NCBI GenBank assembly: GCA_013041835.1 | Contig: JABDRH010000203.1 | Coordinates: 1-12,110, forward strand | Source: Desulfatitalea sp. | GTDB lineage: Bacteria > Desulfobacterota > Desulfobacteria > Desulfobacterales > Desulfosarcinaceae | Length of the DNA stretch: 12,110 nucleotides | Direction of reading: 5' to 3' | In this document: positions 5,070 to 11,719 of the stretch, piece by piece | Numbering within the stretch: the stretch's first letter is position 1 | Layout: the number at the start of each line of letters is the position of its first letter | Notes under the pieces: generated by a model | Databases searched by the model: none | Seen by the model: the letters and a program-made list of their open reading frames with translations, nothing else | Told to the model about the DNA's origin: nothing | Position numbers and translations under genes: made by a program

Positions 5070-7556
5070 ATGAGTAATAGCGACCCCAAAAATGAGCCCC
5101 AAAACAACGACGCGGAATTTGATGATGAATTCGAAAGCCTAAGTTCCGACGAAAAGGCGGCTTTCGAAAAGATCATGGCGGAAATCAACACCGCCACCGG
5201 CGTTACACCGGATGGGAGTCCCAACACCCCCCAAAGTACCACCACTGCACCCGATCCTGATGCATCAGATGAGGCTGCGCCGGATGCCGGCCAACAGGAT
5301 GCGCCGGCTACGAAGGAGGCGCCCCAGGATGATGAAGCACTGAACGATGATCAGCAAGCTGCCTTTAATCAAATCATGGCTGAAATTGAATCCGGCAAGC
5401 AGGAGGATACGCAAGAGGCACCGGCATCAGCGTCTTCCAACGGCCAGAATGATCTTTCCGAGGATCAGAATACGGCCGCCAGGGCTGAAATCGAAACAAA
5501 ACGCCAAGGCGGCGGCGAGGAGGCTCCCCTCGACAGTGACACTTCCGAAGCAATAGATCAGGCGGACGAGGAGGCGCTTTCCGAAGACCAGAAGGCGGCG
5601 ATGAGCCAAATCATGGCTGAAATCGAGGCCAAACGCAAAAGCGATAAGACAAAACCGGATCGTCCTGACCAGAATGATACCGAGCAAGCTGACAGTGATG
5701 CCGATGACGAACCATTGGCCGAGGATCAACAGGCCGCTCTGGACCAGATCATGGCCGAAATCGAGGCCAAACGCAAAAGCGATAGGACAAAACCGGATCG
5801 CCCTGACCAGAATGATACCGAACAAGCTGACAGTGATGCCGATGACGAACCATTGGCCGAGGATCAGCAGGCCGCTCTGGACCAGATCATGGCTGAAATC
5901 GAAGCGAAGCGAAAAAGCGAACCGGTCGAGGCTGCCACTGAAGATCAGGCCGCCGATACCCAGGAAGCCGCCTCGGATGATGCCGAGACGGATACGAAAG
6001 ATACTTTGAGCATGGAGGAGTTCGACAATGAGTTGAACAGCTTGCTCGCTTCGAGCCAGGCCGATGACAAAGCGTCAGAGCCGGCCGATACATCGACCCC
6101 GACCCAGGGCGCCGACGTTGAACCAGACGAGGGCGTGAATGCCGCCTTGAAGGCTCAACTCAATGAAATCGAACAGGCGAAAAATCAGTCCGGTGAACCG
6201 TCCGAGGCGACAACGCCCCCAGATTCCACCGAGTCAAAAGAAGACTTTCCCATTTTGCAGGAGGTCACGGTCGCGCCCAAAAGCAAACGCAAAGGGAAAA
6301 CAGAAAAAAAGGGAGCCCAAGCACGCCGCGCTGCCCATGGACGCTTGAGACGCGCATTAACCCTTTGTGCAGGTTTTGTCGGTATCGTTCTTCTATCCAT
6401 CGGCGGATATTCAGGGGTTCAGCGCTTCTGGTTGACACCACCGGAACCTGTCGCACCCACCCAGACAGAACAGACGTCAAAACCTGCGCAAAGCGCGGGC
6501 ATCGCTTCTCCGGATGCACCACCGAACCCTTCAGCATTCCCGCCGGAACCGACGCTATCGTCTATAGTGATCGACCAAGAGCCAAGTGATACCCGCCAAG
6601 CACCACAGCAGGATCTCTCACTGGAAGGGTTTATCACTCATTTGGCCGCCTCCAGGGATCGCCTGCAAAACAAGATATCGGATATTGAACAACTTCAAAG
6701 CTATTATGGGCGAGGGATCGATGAAGAAATCGCCAAGATCGAGGATTCACTGGAAAATGGCCGTATCCCGACCTTCCAGCAGGCGGTTGCCGATCAAAAA
6801 ATCGAATTGGGGTTGAAGTCCATTCAGCGTCGCATGGTGTACCGAACCAAATTGAATGCGCCGCTGACCCAGTTGCGGGCCATGTCCGAAGAGTTGCTCT
6901 ACCTGGAACGTAAAGCACGTATCTATCGTATTTTGAAAAGTGGCATCGTGGGTCTGCCGGTAGAGGCATTCAAACAGCAGGCAGAGCAGGCGGTGGACAG
7001 TTTTCTGCAATACAATACACAACTTTCCATTGACCGTGTCGTGGTGGACACGCCGGAGTTGGCGACCATCTGGAACGATTTATCTGCACAGATCAACAAA
7101 AAGGCCGAATTGCTGGCTCGGCGAATGCCTTTAAATCGAGCCATCAGCCGTGAGATATGCAAAGGCAATTTTGAACGAAAATTCAAGCTGACCGCCCTTT
7201 CCCCCGAAACCGCACGCTGCCTGGCCAAGTGGAAAGGTAAAGACCTTTATCTGAATTCACTGAATGAATTGACACCCCAAACGGCAGAAATATTGGCCAC
7301 CTGGCCCGGCGAGTGGCTCAGCCTAAACGGCCTTCGGGAATTGTCTCCTGAAACCGCGAAACACCTTGCCCAATGGCCCGGCAAGCGCATCTCGCTCAAT
7401 GGCCTGACCAACCTGTCTGCGGATGCCACGGCTTACCTCTCCCAATGGCGGGGCGAACAACTGGAGATGGTCGGTCTGCTAAATATCGGGCGATGGGAGA
7501 ATTACGGAACGCGATTGTTCTTGTCGGAAAAACTGCGACAGCGGCTGGAGGAGTAA
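5070..7556 (+). CDS. Bitopic membrane protein: acidic repeat-rich cytoplasmic arm, one TM helix, periplasmic helical region and LRR-like repeats
   Basis: I do not recognise an 828-residue family for this protein. Residues 1-395 are very acidic, low in hydrophobics and probably disordered. They carry six copies of a 16-residue motif, approximately L-S-x-D-Q-x-A-A-x-x-x-I-M-A-E-I (ending at residues 39, 106, 141, 185, 231 and 277; the third copy is three residues short). A strongly basic stretch (404-428) precedes a single membrane helix (about 429-450), which by the positive-inside rule places the acidic arm in the cytoplasm and the rest in the periplasm. A Pro/Thr-rich linker (455-512) leads to a helical, partly coiled-coil region (about 515-690). 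Four 24-residue leucine-rich-like repeats (707-802) follow, with the pattern LxxLSPETAxxLAxWxGxxLxLNG. ATG 5070 is preferred because GGAAG lies just upstream; an in-frame GTG at 5061 would add three residues. It is the first gene of a two-gene unit. It may be a scaffold or envelope-spanning adaptor, but that is inference. Confidence 0.85.
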   Translation: MSNSDPKNEPQNNDAEFDDEFESLSSDEKAAFEKIMAEINTATGVTPDGSPNTPQSTTTAPDPDASDEAAPDAGQQDAPATKEAPQDDEALNDDQQAAFNQIMAEIESGKQEDTQEAPASASSNGQNDLSEDQNTAARAEIETKRQGGGEEAPLDSDTSEAIDQADEEALSEDQKAAMSQIMAEIEAKRKSDKTKPDRPDQNDTEQADSDADDEPLAEDQQAALDQIMAEIEAKRKSDRTKPDRPDQNDTEQADSDADDEPLAEDQQAALDQIMAEIEAKRKSEPVEAATEDQAADTQEAASDDAETDTKDTLSMEEFDNELNSLLASSQADDKASEPADTSTPTQGADVEPDEGVNAALKAQLNEIEQAKNQSGEPSEATTPPDSTESKEDFPILQEVTVAPKSKRKGKTEKKGAQARRAAHGRLRRALTLCAGFVGIVLLSIGGYSGVQRFWLTPPEPVAPTQTEQTSKPAQSAGIASPDAPPNPSAFPPEPTLSSIVIDQEPSDTRQAPQQDLSLEGFITHLAASRDRLQNKISDIEQLQSYYGRGIDEEIAKIEDSLENGRIPTFQQAVADQKIELGLKSIQRRMVYRTKLNAPLTQLRAMSEELLYLERKARIYRILKSGIVGLPVEAFKQQAEQAVDSFLQYNTQLSIDRVVVDTPELATIWNDLSAQINKKAELLARRMPLNRAISREICKGNFERKFKLTALSPETARCLAKWKGKDLYLNSLNELTPQTAEILATWPGEWLSLNGLRELSPETAKHLAQWPGKRISLNGLTNLSADATAYLSQWRGEQLEMVGLLNIGRWENYGTRLFLSEKLRQRLEE
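5643..5918 (+). repeat. Two tandem copies of a 138-bp in-frame repeat
   Basis: Copies at 5643-5780 and 5781-5918 are exactly 138 bp (46 codons) each. By eye they differ at nine positions, eight of them synonymous; the single amino-acid change is Lys to Arg in the third codon. Each copy contains a charged linker (Asp, Gln, Lys, Pro rich) followed by the LAEDQQAALDQIMAEI motif and a basic EAKRKS end. Part of the same unit, from SEDQKAAM to AKRKSDKT, precedes the first copy. This is an internal duplication that lengthens the cytoplasmic arm of the membrane protein, and it could vary in copy number between strains. Confidence 0.95.
7188..7475 (+). repeat. Four 72-bp (24-residue) leucine-rich-like protein repeats
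   Basis: Residues 707-730, 731-754, 755-778 and 779-802 of the membrane protein align without gaps as four units. Consensus positions are Leu1, Leu4, Ser/Thr5, Thr/Ala8-Ala9, Leu12, Trp15, Gly17, Leu/Ile20 and Leu/Met22, with Asn-Gly or a similar pair at the end. The DNA is diverged, so this is an old protein repeat rather than a recent duplication. I recall similar 'LSPETAKxLA' repeats in large predicted proteins of Planctomycetes and Desulfobacterota. They are expected to form a short curved solenoid for protein binding. Four units alone are few for a stable solenoid. Confidence 0.85.
7547..7553 (+). promoter_or_regulatory. Ribosome binding site of the downstream exported protein, inside the upstream gene's 3' end
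   Basis: GGAGGAG is a strong Shine-Dalgarno match. It encodes part of the last codons of the membrane protein, directly before its TAA stop (7554-7556), and lies nine bases before ATG 7563. Translation of the two genes is therefore probably coupled, and the start of the second gene is well supported. Confidence 0.85.
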
Positions 7557-7562
7557 CGCACA

Positions 7563-8153
7563 ATGACGTGTTTTTTCAAGCATGAATTCTTATCAGGTCT
7601 TCTCGGAGTTGCCCTTATGTTCAGTTTCGCGTGTGGCGTGATGCCTGTGAGCGCCGACACCAAGAAGGTCGAACTAGAGCAAAAAATTGCCGACATCGAG
7701 CTGCTCTACCAACAGCTTCACGACCGCACCGAACAGGCACGATCCATCCGCAGCGGCCTGGAAGGACAACGCGATCTGTTGATCCCGGAAATTCAAGTAC
7801 TGATCAAGAGTTTGGACGTTCAATCGTATCAACAGGGACAACAGCATTTGCGCATAAAGTACAATGTGGAACTGCTGAGCGTCATTTTCACCTACATGGA
7901 TGCATTGCAGGCCAAAATCAACTTGTACCACTCGGGCCGAGATCGCCTTGCTTATTTGAGGCAGTTGGTGGAAGACGATATCAAGATGATATCAACTCTG
8001 AACGATCTGAAAATCGACGCCTTGACCACGCAAATCTCACTGGTTATCAATCGATTTCTACCCGATGCCCACATCATCCAAGTCGATCCCGAAAAGCTGC
8101 AGATGATTTCAGAACGGGAAACGTGGCAGCGCGTGATACAAAAAAAGTACTAA
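7563..8153 (+). CDS. Exported, mostly helical protein of unknown function, partner of the upstream membrane protein
   Basis: A 196-residue protein I do not recognise. It starts with a hydrophobic export signal (residues 1-31) with a likely signal peptidase I site at PVSA/DT (after Ala31). A Cys at residue 24 (FSFAC) is a poor lipobox because position -3 is Ser, so a periplasmic protein is likelier than a lipoprotein. The mature part is charged and helix-forming, with heptad-like Leu/Ile spacing around residues 35-90 and again in 105-165, consistent with coiled coils. No enzyme motif is visible. The gene follows the 828-residue membrane protein after six bases, with its ribosome binding site inside that gene. 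Both proteins thus have helical periplasmic parts and are probably made together, so a direct interaction is a reasonable inference. No terminator is evident after the stop. Confidence 0.85.
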   Translation: MTCFFKHEFLSGLLGVALMFSFACGVMPVSADTKKVELEQKIADIELLYQQLHDRTEQARSIRSGLEGQRDLLIPEIQVLIKSLDVQSYQQGQQHLRIKYNVELLSVIFTYMDALQAKINLYHSGRDRLAYLRQLVEDDIKMISTLNDLKIDALTTQISLVINRFLPDAHIIQVDPEKLQMISERETWQRVIQKKY

Positions 8154-8154
8154 G

Positions 8155-8253
8155 GGCTCGAATGCGGGCATCTTTAAGCAGCGCTTCCAAGACCACACCC
8201 GTGTATTGATGATAGAAATCCAGGCCCGTGGTACCACCACCGATCTGCCCGGT
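8155..8253 (-). pseudogene. Possible relic of a protein-coding sequence between convergent genes
   Basis: The 102 bp between the convergent stops contains a minus-strand frame, from a TGA at 8274-8272 leftward, whose part at 8253-8155 reads like real protein, for example GQIGGGTTGLDFYHQYTG followed by VVLEALLKDARIRAL. Amino-acid composition and codon third positions look coding. There is no ATG and no ribosome binding site, and the frame runs on antisense into the 3' end of the neighbouring plus-strand gene. I cannot name a parent family. It could be the remnant of a gene displaced when the flanking genes were brought together, or a chance open frame. Confidence 0.3.
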
Positions 8254-8255
8254 CT

Positions 8256-9236
8256 TTATTTTTCCTCTTTTTCAATGAGTTGTTTAAATGCGGGAAACTC
8301 AATGATCCGCTGCAATTCACCGATATGATGATTCAGCTCTTGTGGATTCTCGAACTCCAATTGCATACAATAGGTTCGACCTTCGAAATAAGGCGGCGGT
8401 GTCAGCCGTATGCGGTTTTGCAAATTGAGCCGGTTTACACCGTCGTTAAAGCGTCGCTCGTGAGCCGATATCTCGGGAAACCGCTGGTTTTTGAAGTATT
8501 CCCGGATGAGCCGGCAGCGTTGCCTGGGATCCAATCCGCGGTCCTGTCGCCAACCGGACACGGGCTCTTCGTTCAACAAGGAGACCACCGATCGATGGTC
8601 GCGGCGCGAGATGGCGTGAATCCAGTCGAAAAGCTCGCGTTGTCGGTTCAGGCTTAACCGTAGCTGGCGGAACAGACGGCACAATTGCTCCCGGTCCGTG
8701 GCATCGACCATGTCGTGCAGGCGCAAGGCCGTTGGCAGGGCAATCGTGCCTTCGGCCAAGCCATCCTTTAGCGTCTCGCTCATGCCGTCGACCCGGCGAA
8801 GCTTTGCCAAAAGGGACGCATTGATCCCAAGTCCGAGGGTTTGGAGTTGGTTTATAAGATCTTGGCCGGCAACGTTTGCTTTTGCCAGCAAATCGCAGGC
8901 CCGGGACAACTCAATCACATCGAGCTCACGTTGGGAAGCGTTATCGGCAATGGCTGTCATGACGCAAGGCAGCCCTGCATTGTCAGGCGGCAGGCACCGG
9001 GCCGTCACGTTGCGGTGCCCTAAGGCGTGCCAAGCCGCAATACGTGAAAAACCGCTAACGATTTGGTAGCGGTTTTCAAGAGCGACCAACGTAGGTGGAT
9101 TGATTATGCCCAACTGCGCAATCGAGATCTTCAGCGGTTCGAGCGAGCGCGCGGTGCTGATGCGATAGGTTTGGTCTTTCTGGTCGATATGGTGCAACGA
9201 TACCCGGTGGTAGGCAACTCGGTCGTCAGATCCCAT
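8256..9236 (-). CDS. Orphan ParB/Noc-like DNA-binding protein (ParB N-terminal domain plus helix-turn-helix)
   Basis: A 326-residue protein with a ParB/sulfiredoxin-like N-terminal domain at about residues 8-100. It includes [20 protein letters not shown] (43-62) followed by [11 protein letters not shown], where canonical ParB has the GERRxRA box that binds CTP. The [17 protein letters not shown] segment (97-113) matches the ParB 'ENxQRxDLxxxExA' region. A ParB/KorB-type helix-turn-helix follows around 125-175 ([23 protein letters not shown]). The remaining 150 residues are charged and unlike the ParB dimerisation domain. There is no parA beside it and no parS-like palindrome that I can see, so chromosome partition is unlikely to be its main job; a transcriptional or nucleoid-associated role is inference. 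The ATG at 9236 overlaps the purC stop by 11 bp in another frame, implying translational coupling at the end of that operon. Confidence 0.82.
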   Translation of the reverse strand: MGSDDRVAYHRVSLHHIDQKDQTYRISTARSLEPLKISIAQLGIINPPTLVALENRYQIVSGFSRIAAWHALGHRNVTARCLPPDNAGLPCVMTAIADNASQRELDVIELSRACDLLAKANVAGQDLINQLQTLGLGINASLLAKLRRVDGMSETLKDGLAEGTIALPTALRLHDMVDATDREQLCRLFRQLRLSLNRQRELFDWIHAISRRDHRSVVSLLNEEPVSGWRQDRGLDPRQRCRLIREYFKNQRFPEISAHERRFNDGVNRLNLQNRIRLTPPPYFEGRTYCMQLEFENPQELNHHIGELQRIIEFPAFKQLIEKEEK

Positions 9237-10122
9237 GATCGCTACCGGTAATGAATCTCAGCGCCTCCAGGTACTTGGATCGAGTGTTGGCAATGACGTC
9301 ATCGGGCAATTGGGGTGCCGGCGGCTTTTTATCCCAACCGATGGCATTGAGATAGTCGCGCAGGTACTGCTTGTCGAAACTGGGTTGAGAACCACCGGGG
9401 AGGTAAGCGTCCTGGGGCCAAAACCGGCTGGAATCGGGCGTAAGGACTTCATCGATCAGTATCAGTTGCTCACCGTCGAGGCCGAATTCGAACTTGGTAT
9501 CGGCAATGATGATGCCTTTATCCAGCGCCAGTTGGGCGCCTTTTTGATAAATGGTCAGACTCAAATCACGCACCCGTTCGGCAAGGGGCCGGCCGATGCG
9601 ACGGCTTGCTTCCTCAAAATCAATATTGATGTCGTGTGTGCCGACCTCTTCTTTGGTGGAGGGAGTGAAAATCGGCTCGGGCAGTCTGTCCGACTCCTGA
9701 AGGCCGTCGGGAAGCTTAATGCCGCACACCTGCCGGCTTTTCTGATACGACTGCCACCCCGAACCGGAGATGTAGCCTCGCACCACGCATTCAATCGGCA
9801 GCGGCGTACATTTCTTGACCAGCATGGACCGCCCTTGCAAATATGCGGCGTAAGGTTGGCAACCATCGGGAAGGTCTTCGACACGTCCCGAAATCACATG
9901 ATTGGGAACCAGATCCGCCATAATATCGAACCAAAAGAGCGATATCTGGTTGAGAATTTTGCCTTTATCGGGAATTGGCGCCGGCATGACCACGTCAAAC
10001 GCCGAAATACGGTCAGAGGCAACCATCAAATAAGCATCCCCTAAATCATAAATGTCCCTGACCTTGCCCTGCTTTACCAAATCGAGTCCCGTCAGATTTG
10101 TTTCACTGCTCAAGGTGTTCAT
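9226..10122 (-). CDS. purC: Phosphoribosylaminoimidazole-succinocarboxamide synthase (SAICAR synthetase)
   Basis: Catalyses the ATP-dependent joining of CAIR and aspartate to give SAICAR in de novo purine synthesis, in the cytoplasm. The whole protein fits the family: [12 protein letters not shown] near the N-terminus (nucleotide-binding strand region), [25 protein letters not shown], the [15 protein letters not shown] segment, the [18 protein letters not shown] substrate loop and the signature ADTKFEFG followed by [14 protein letters not shown]. At 298 residues it is the longer form of the family, without fusion to another purine enzyme. ATG 10122 is given as the start, with AAAGGAG two bases upstream, which is close. 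An in-frame TTG at 10137, after GAAGG, is the alternative and would add five residues. It lies 21 bp after the PilZ gene and overlaps the ParB-like gene, an unusual setting for purC. No PurR or purine riboswitch signal is seen in front of it. Confidence 0.97.
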   Translation of the reverse strand: MNTLSSETNLTGLDLVKQGKVRDIYDLGDAYLMVASDRISAFDVVMPAPIPDKGKILNQISLFWFDIMADLVPNHVISGRVEDLPDGCQPYAAYLQGRSMLVKKCTPLPIECVVRGYISGSGWQSYQKSRQVCGIKLPDGLQESDRLPEPIFTPSTKEEVGTHDINIDFEEASRRIGRPLAERVRDLSLTIYQKGAQLALDKGIIIADTKFEFGLDGEQLILIDEVLTPDSSRFWPQDAYLPGGSQPSFDKQYLRDYLNAIGWDKKPPAPQLPDDVIANTRSKYLEALRFITGSDHGI

Positions 10123-10143
10123 TTCTCCTTTCTTCAACGGCCT

Positions 10144-10497
10144 TCAATCATGCGACTGGGCATTGAACGCAGTGATGTAGCGTAGCAAAATGGCACGCGC
10201 CGCGTCGTCCATGTCGAAAAACTCAATCCCCGATTCATACATGGAGGCCAATTGCTCCTTGGTATATATCACTTTGCCCTTGATATCGACGACATCTTCC
10301 TCGAACCCGATGGTCAACGAAACAGTGTGATTTTCATCCATTGGGTTGTGCGTCTCTAGAAGTATCCCAGACTCTGACACATTGAGGGTCCGCCCCATTC
10401 CCTGATTTTGCTCATCATCGTTTTCATCCAGGTACACATAATTGAGCAAATTGATGCTGTCGATGCGAGAATGTTTTCTTTTTTCTTCCTTTGTCAT
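10144..10497 (-). CDS. Single-domain PilZ protein, probable cyclic di-GMP receptor
   Basis: A 117-residue protein consisting of one PilZ domain. Both c-di-GMP-binding motifs are visible: RxxxR as RKHSR (residues 7-11) and the [D/N]xSxxG motif as NVSESG (39-44), followed by the beta-barrel strands and GIEF (90-93). Because both motifs are intact, binding of c-di-GMP is likely; the target it controls is unknown. Such proteins commonly adjust motility, polysaccharide export or pilus function by docking to partners. AGGTG lies about nine bases before ATG 10497. The gene follows the DUF4388/cyclic-nucleotide-domain gene by 37 bp and precedes purC by 21 bp, within a run of same-strand genes that begins with an MglA-like GTPase, so a role in polarity or surface behaviour is a fair inference. 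Confidence 0.92.
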   Translation of the reverse strand: MTKEEKRKHSRIDSINLLNYVYLDENDDEQNQGMGRTLNVSESGILLETHNPMDENHTVSLTIGFEEDVVDIKGKVIYTKEQLASMYESGIEFFDMDDAARAILLRYITAFNAQSHD

Positions 10498-10534
10498 AGC
10501 ATATTCACCTAATTGGGTTGACAGTTTATTGGCG

Positions 10535-11710
10535 TTACTTTCCTTTGCTGTATTTATTGTGATAATTGCACACTACCTTGGTGCTGACGGATACGCAGGT
10601 GGCCACATTATCGATGAAGTTCTTAAATGTGGTCGACAACTGATTGTACTCCTTCTGGAACTGAGCAGGATCCACCTTGCGCACCTTGAGATCCTTGGTG
10701 GCCATCACGGAGGCTTGCTCCGGTTCGTGCGCCAGATCGAGAAATGGCGTCGAACCGAAATAGTCGCCTTTGTATAGTTGTGCCAGGGGAATCTGACCGG
10801 TGGATTCATCGCGTATCACAGATGCAGTTCCTTCCCGAATAAGGTATAAATCAGTGTCATTGGTGCCTTGCTTCATCACCGGCTTTTTGTTTTCCAAGTA
10901 TTCGGAGGTATCCAGTTTGCTGAGCCGCAGTTCGATGGCCCGTTCGTTGAGCTGTTTGAGCCGCTTGTCCACGCTGATGAGAAATCCTCTGAATTCAGGG
11001 GTCAAACTGGCGAACTCCAGGGCCAGACGCTGGCTGTCAAGCACGCCAAGCTGCACATTTCCCACGGCAATAGCTGTTGCCGTGCGGATGTGTCCTTGAA
11101 TCAGAAACGAAGAGAGACTGCCGATGAACGACCCATCCCCCAGACGTACAATAGGCAGCGGTCCATCCGGGGTTTCTCTGACGATCTCGACCACGCCTTC
11201 AAGAATCACCCAGATCCAGCTTCCGTGCTTGCCTTCCTCGACAATGGATTCACCATCGAAAAAATCTTCCTCATCGGCCACATACATATAGTCGACCAGT
11301 GGTCCCTTGACAATGGGAACCGCTTTGGGGTCACTGACCAAACCTTGCCTGCGCGCCGCGGCACCCGGTCCGACACGTTTAATTTGACCGTCATCAACCA
11401 TTTTCAATCCCTCTAAGATGATTCCCATACGGCTTTTCGTGATCACCCGTTGGCTGAGAATGTTCTCCTGGTTGAACTCGAACTCGCCATCGGTCCAGCC
11501 GAAAAGGGCATAGACCGCTTCCAGCCCGATAGATGAGCCGCAGGAGGCGTTGACCGGATTGCCGTTCTCAAAATAGATAAAGCCCGGCTCGGCGGCGTAA
11601 CGGCTGATCAGTCGTAGTACCCCCGTACTGCTGTTGGCCCCCAACAACTGCATAATGTCGCCTAGGGTTAAAAATTTAAGGCTGCCGGCCAGTACGGCTT
11701 TTTCACGCAT
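10535..11710 (-). CDS. DUF4388 (PatA-like N-terminal) protein with two cyclic-nucleotide-binding-like domains
   Basis: A 391-residue cytoplasmic protein. Residues 1-108 form a DUF4388 domain, with the features GSLKFLTLGDIMQLLGANSSTGVLRL and FENGNPVNASCG, then GLEAVYALFGWTDGEFEF. This domain is often found in bacterial signalling proteins linked to gliding or polarity modules. Two cyclic-nucleotide-binding-like barrels follow (about 136-245 and 265-370). In both, the Glu of the phosphate-binding cassette (FGE) is replaced by Ser (FIGSL at 195-199; YFGST at 317-321). The first keeps the Arg (HIRTATA, Arg209), while the second has Glu-Gln instead (PEQAS, 330-334). Binding of cAMP or cGMP is therefore doubtful, at least for the second. 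No output domain is present, so it probably acts through protein contacts. ATG 11710 lies nine bases after the GTPase stop, so the two are almost certainly co-transcribed. Confidence 0.9.
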   Translation of the reverse strand: MREKAVLAGSLKFLTLGDIMQLLGANSSTGVLRLISRYAAEPGFIYFENGNPVNASCGSSIGLEAVYALFGWTDGEFEFNQENILSQRVITKSRMGIILEGLKMVDDGQIKRVGPGAAARRQGLVSDPKAVPIVKGPLVDYMYVADEEDFFDGESIVEEGKHGSWIWVILEGVVEIVRETPDGPLPIVRLGDGSFIGSLSSFLIQGHIRTATAIAVGNVQLGVLDSQRLALEFASLTPEFRGFLISVDKRLKQLNERAIELRLSKLDTSEYLENKKPVMKQGTNDTDLYLIREGTASVIRDESTGQIPLAQLYKGDYFGSTPFLDLAHEPEQASVMATKDLKVRKVDPAQFQKEYNQLSTTFKNFIDNVATCVSVSTKVVCNYHNKYSKGK

Positions 11711-11719
11711 ATTTATCGC

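Noticed and set aside
5427..5825. A minus-strand open frame with repeated hydrophobic segments opposite the acidic repeats.
   Set aside because: Its periodicity is just the reverse reading of the plus-strand 138-bp repeat, and it has no ribosome binding site.
5643..5918. The tandem repeat as a CRISPR array or mobile-element terminal repeat.
   Set aside because: The units are contiguous with no unique spacers, are exactly in frame and encode a repeated protein motif.
8228..8237. Palindrome GTGGTACCAC between the convergent genes as a terminator stem.
   Set aside because: It is a 10-base palindrome with no loop and no adjacent T tract, so it cannot act as an intrinsic terminator hairpin.
9235..10044. 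A long plus-strand open frame of 269 codons.
   Set aside because: It is antisense to purC, whose protein sequence is unmistakable, and its translation shows no recognisable domain.
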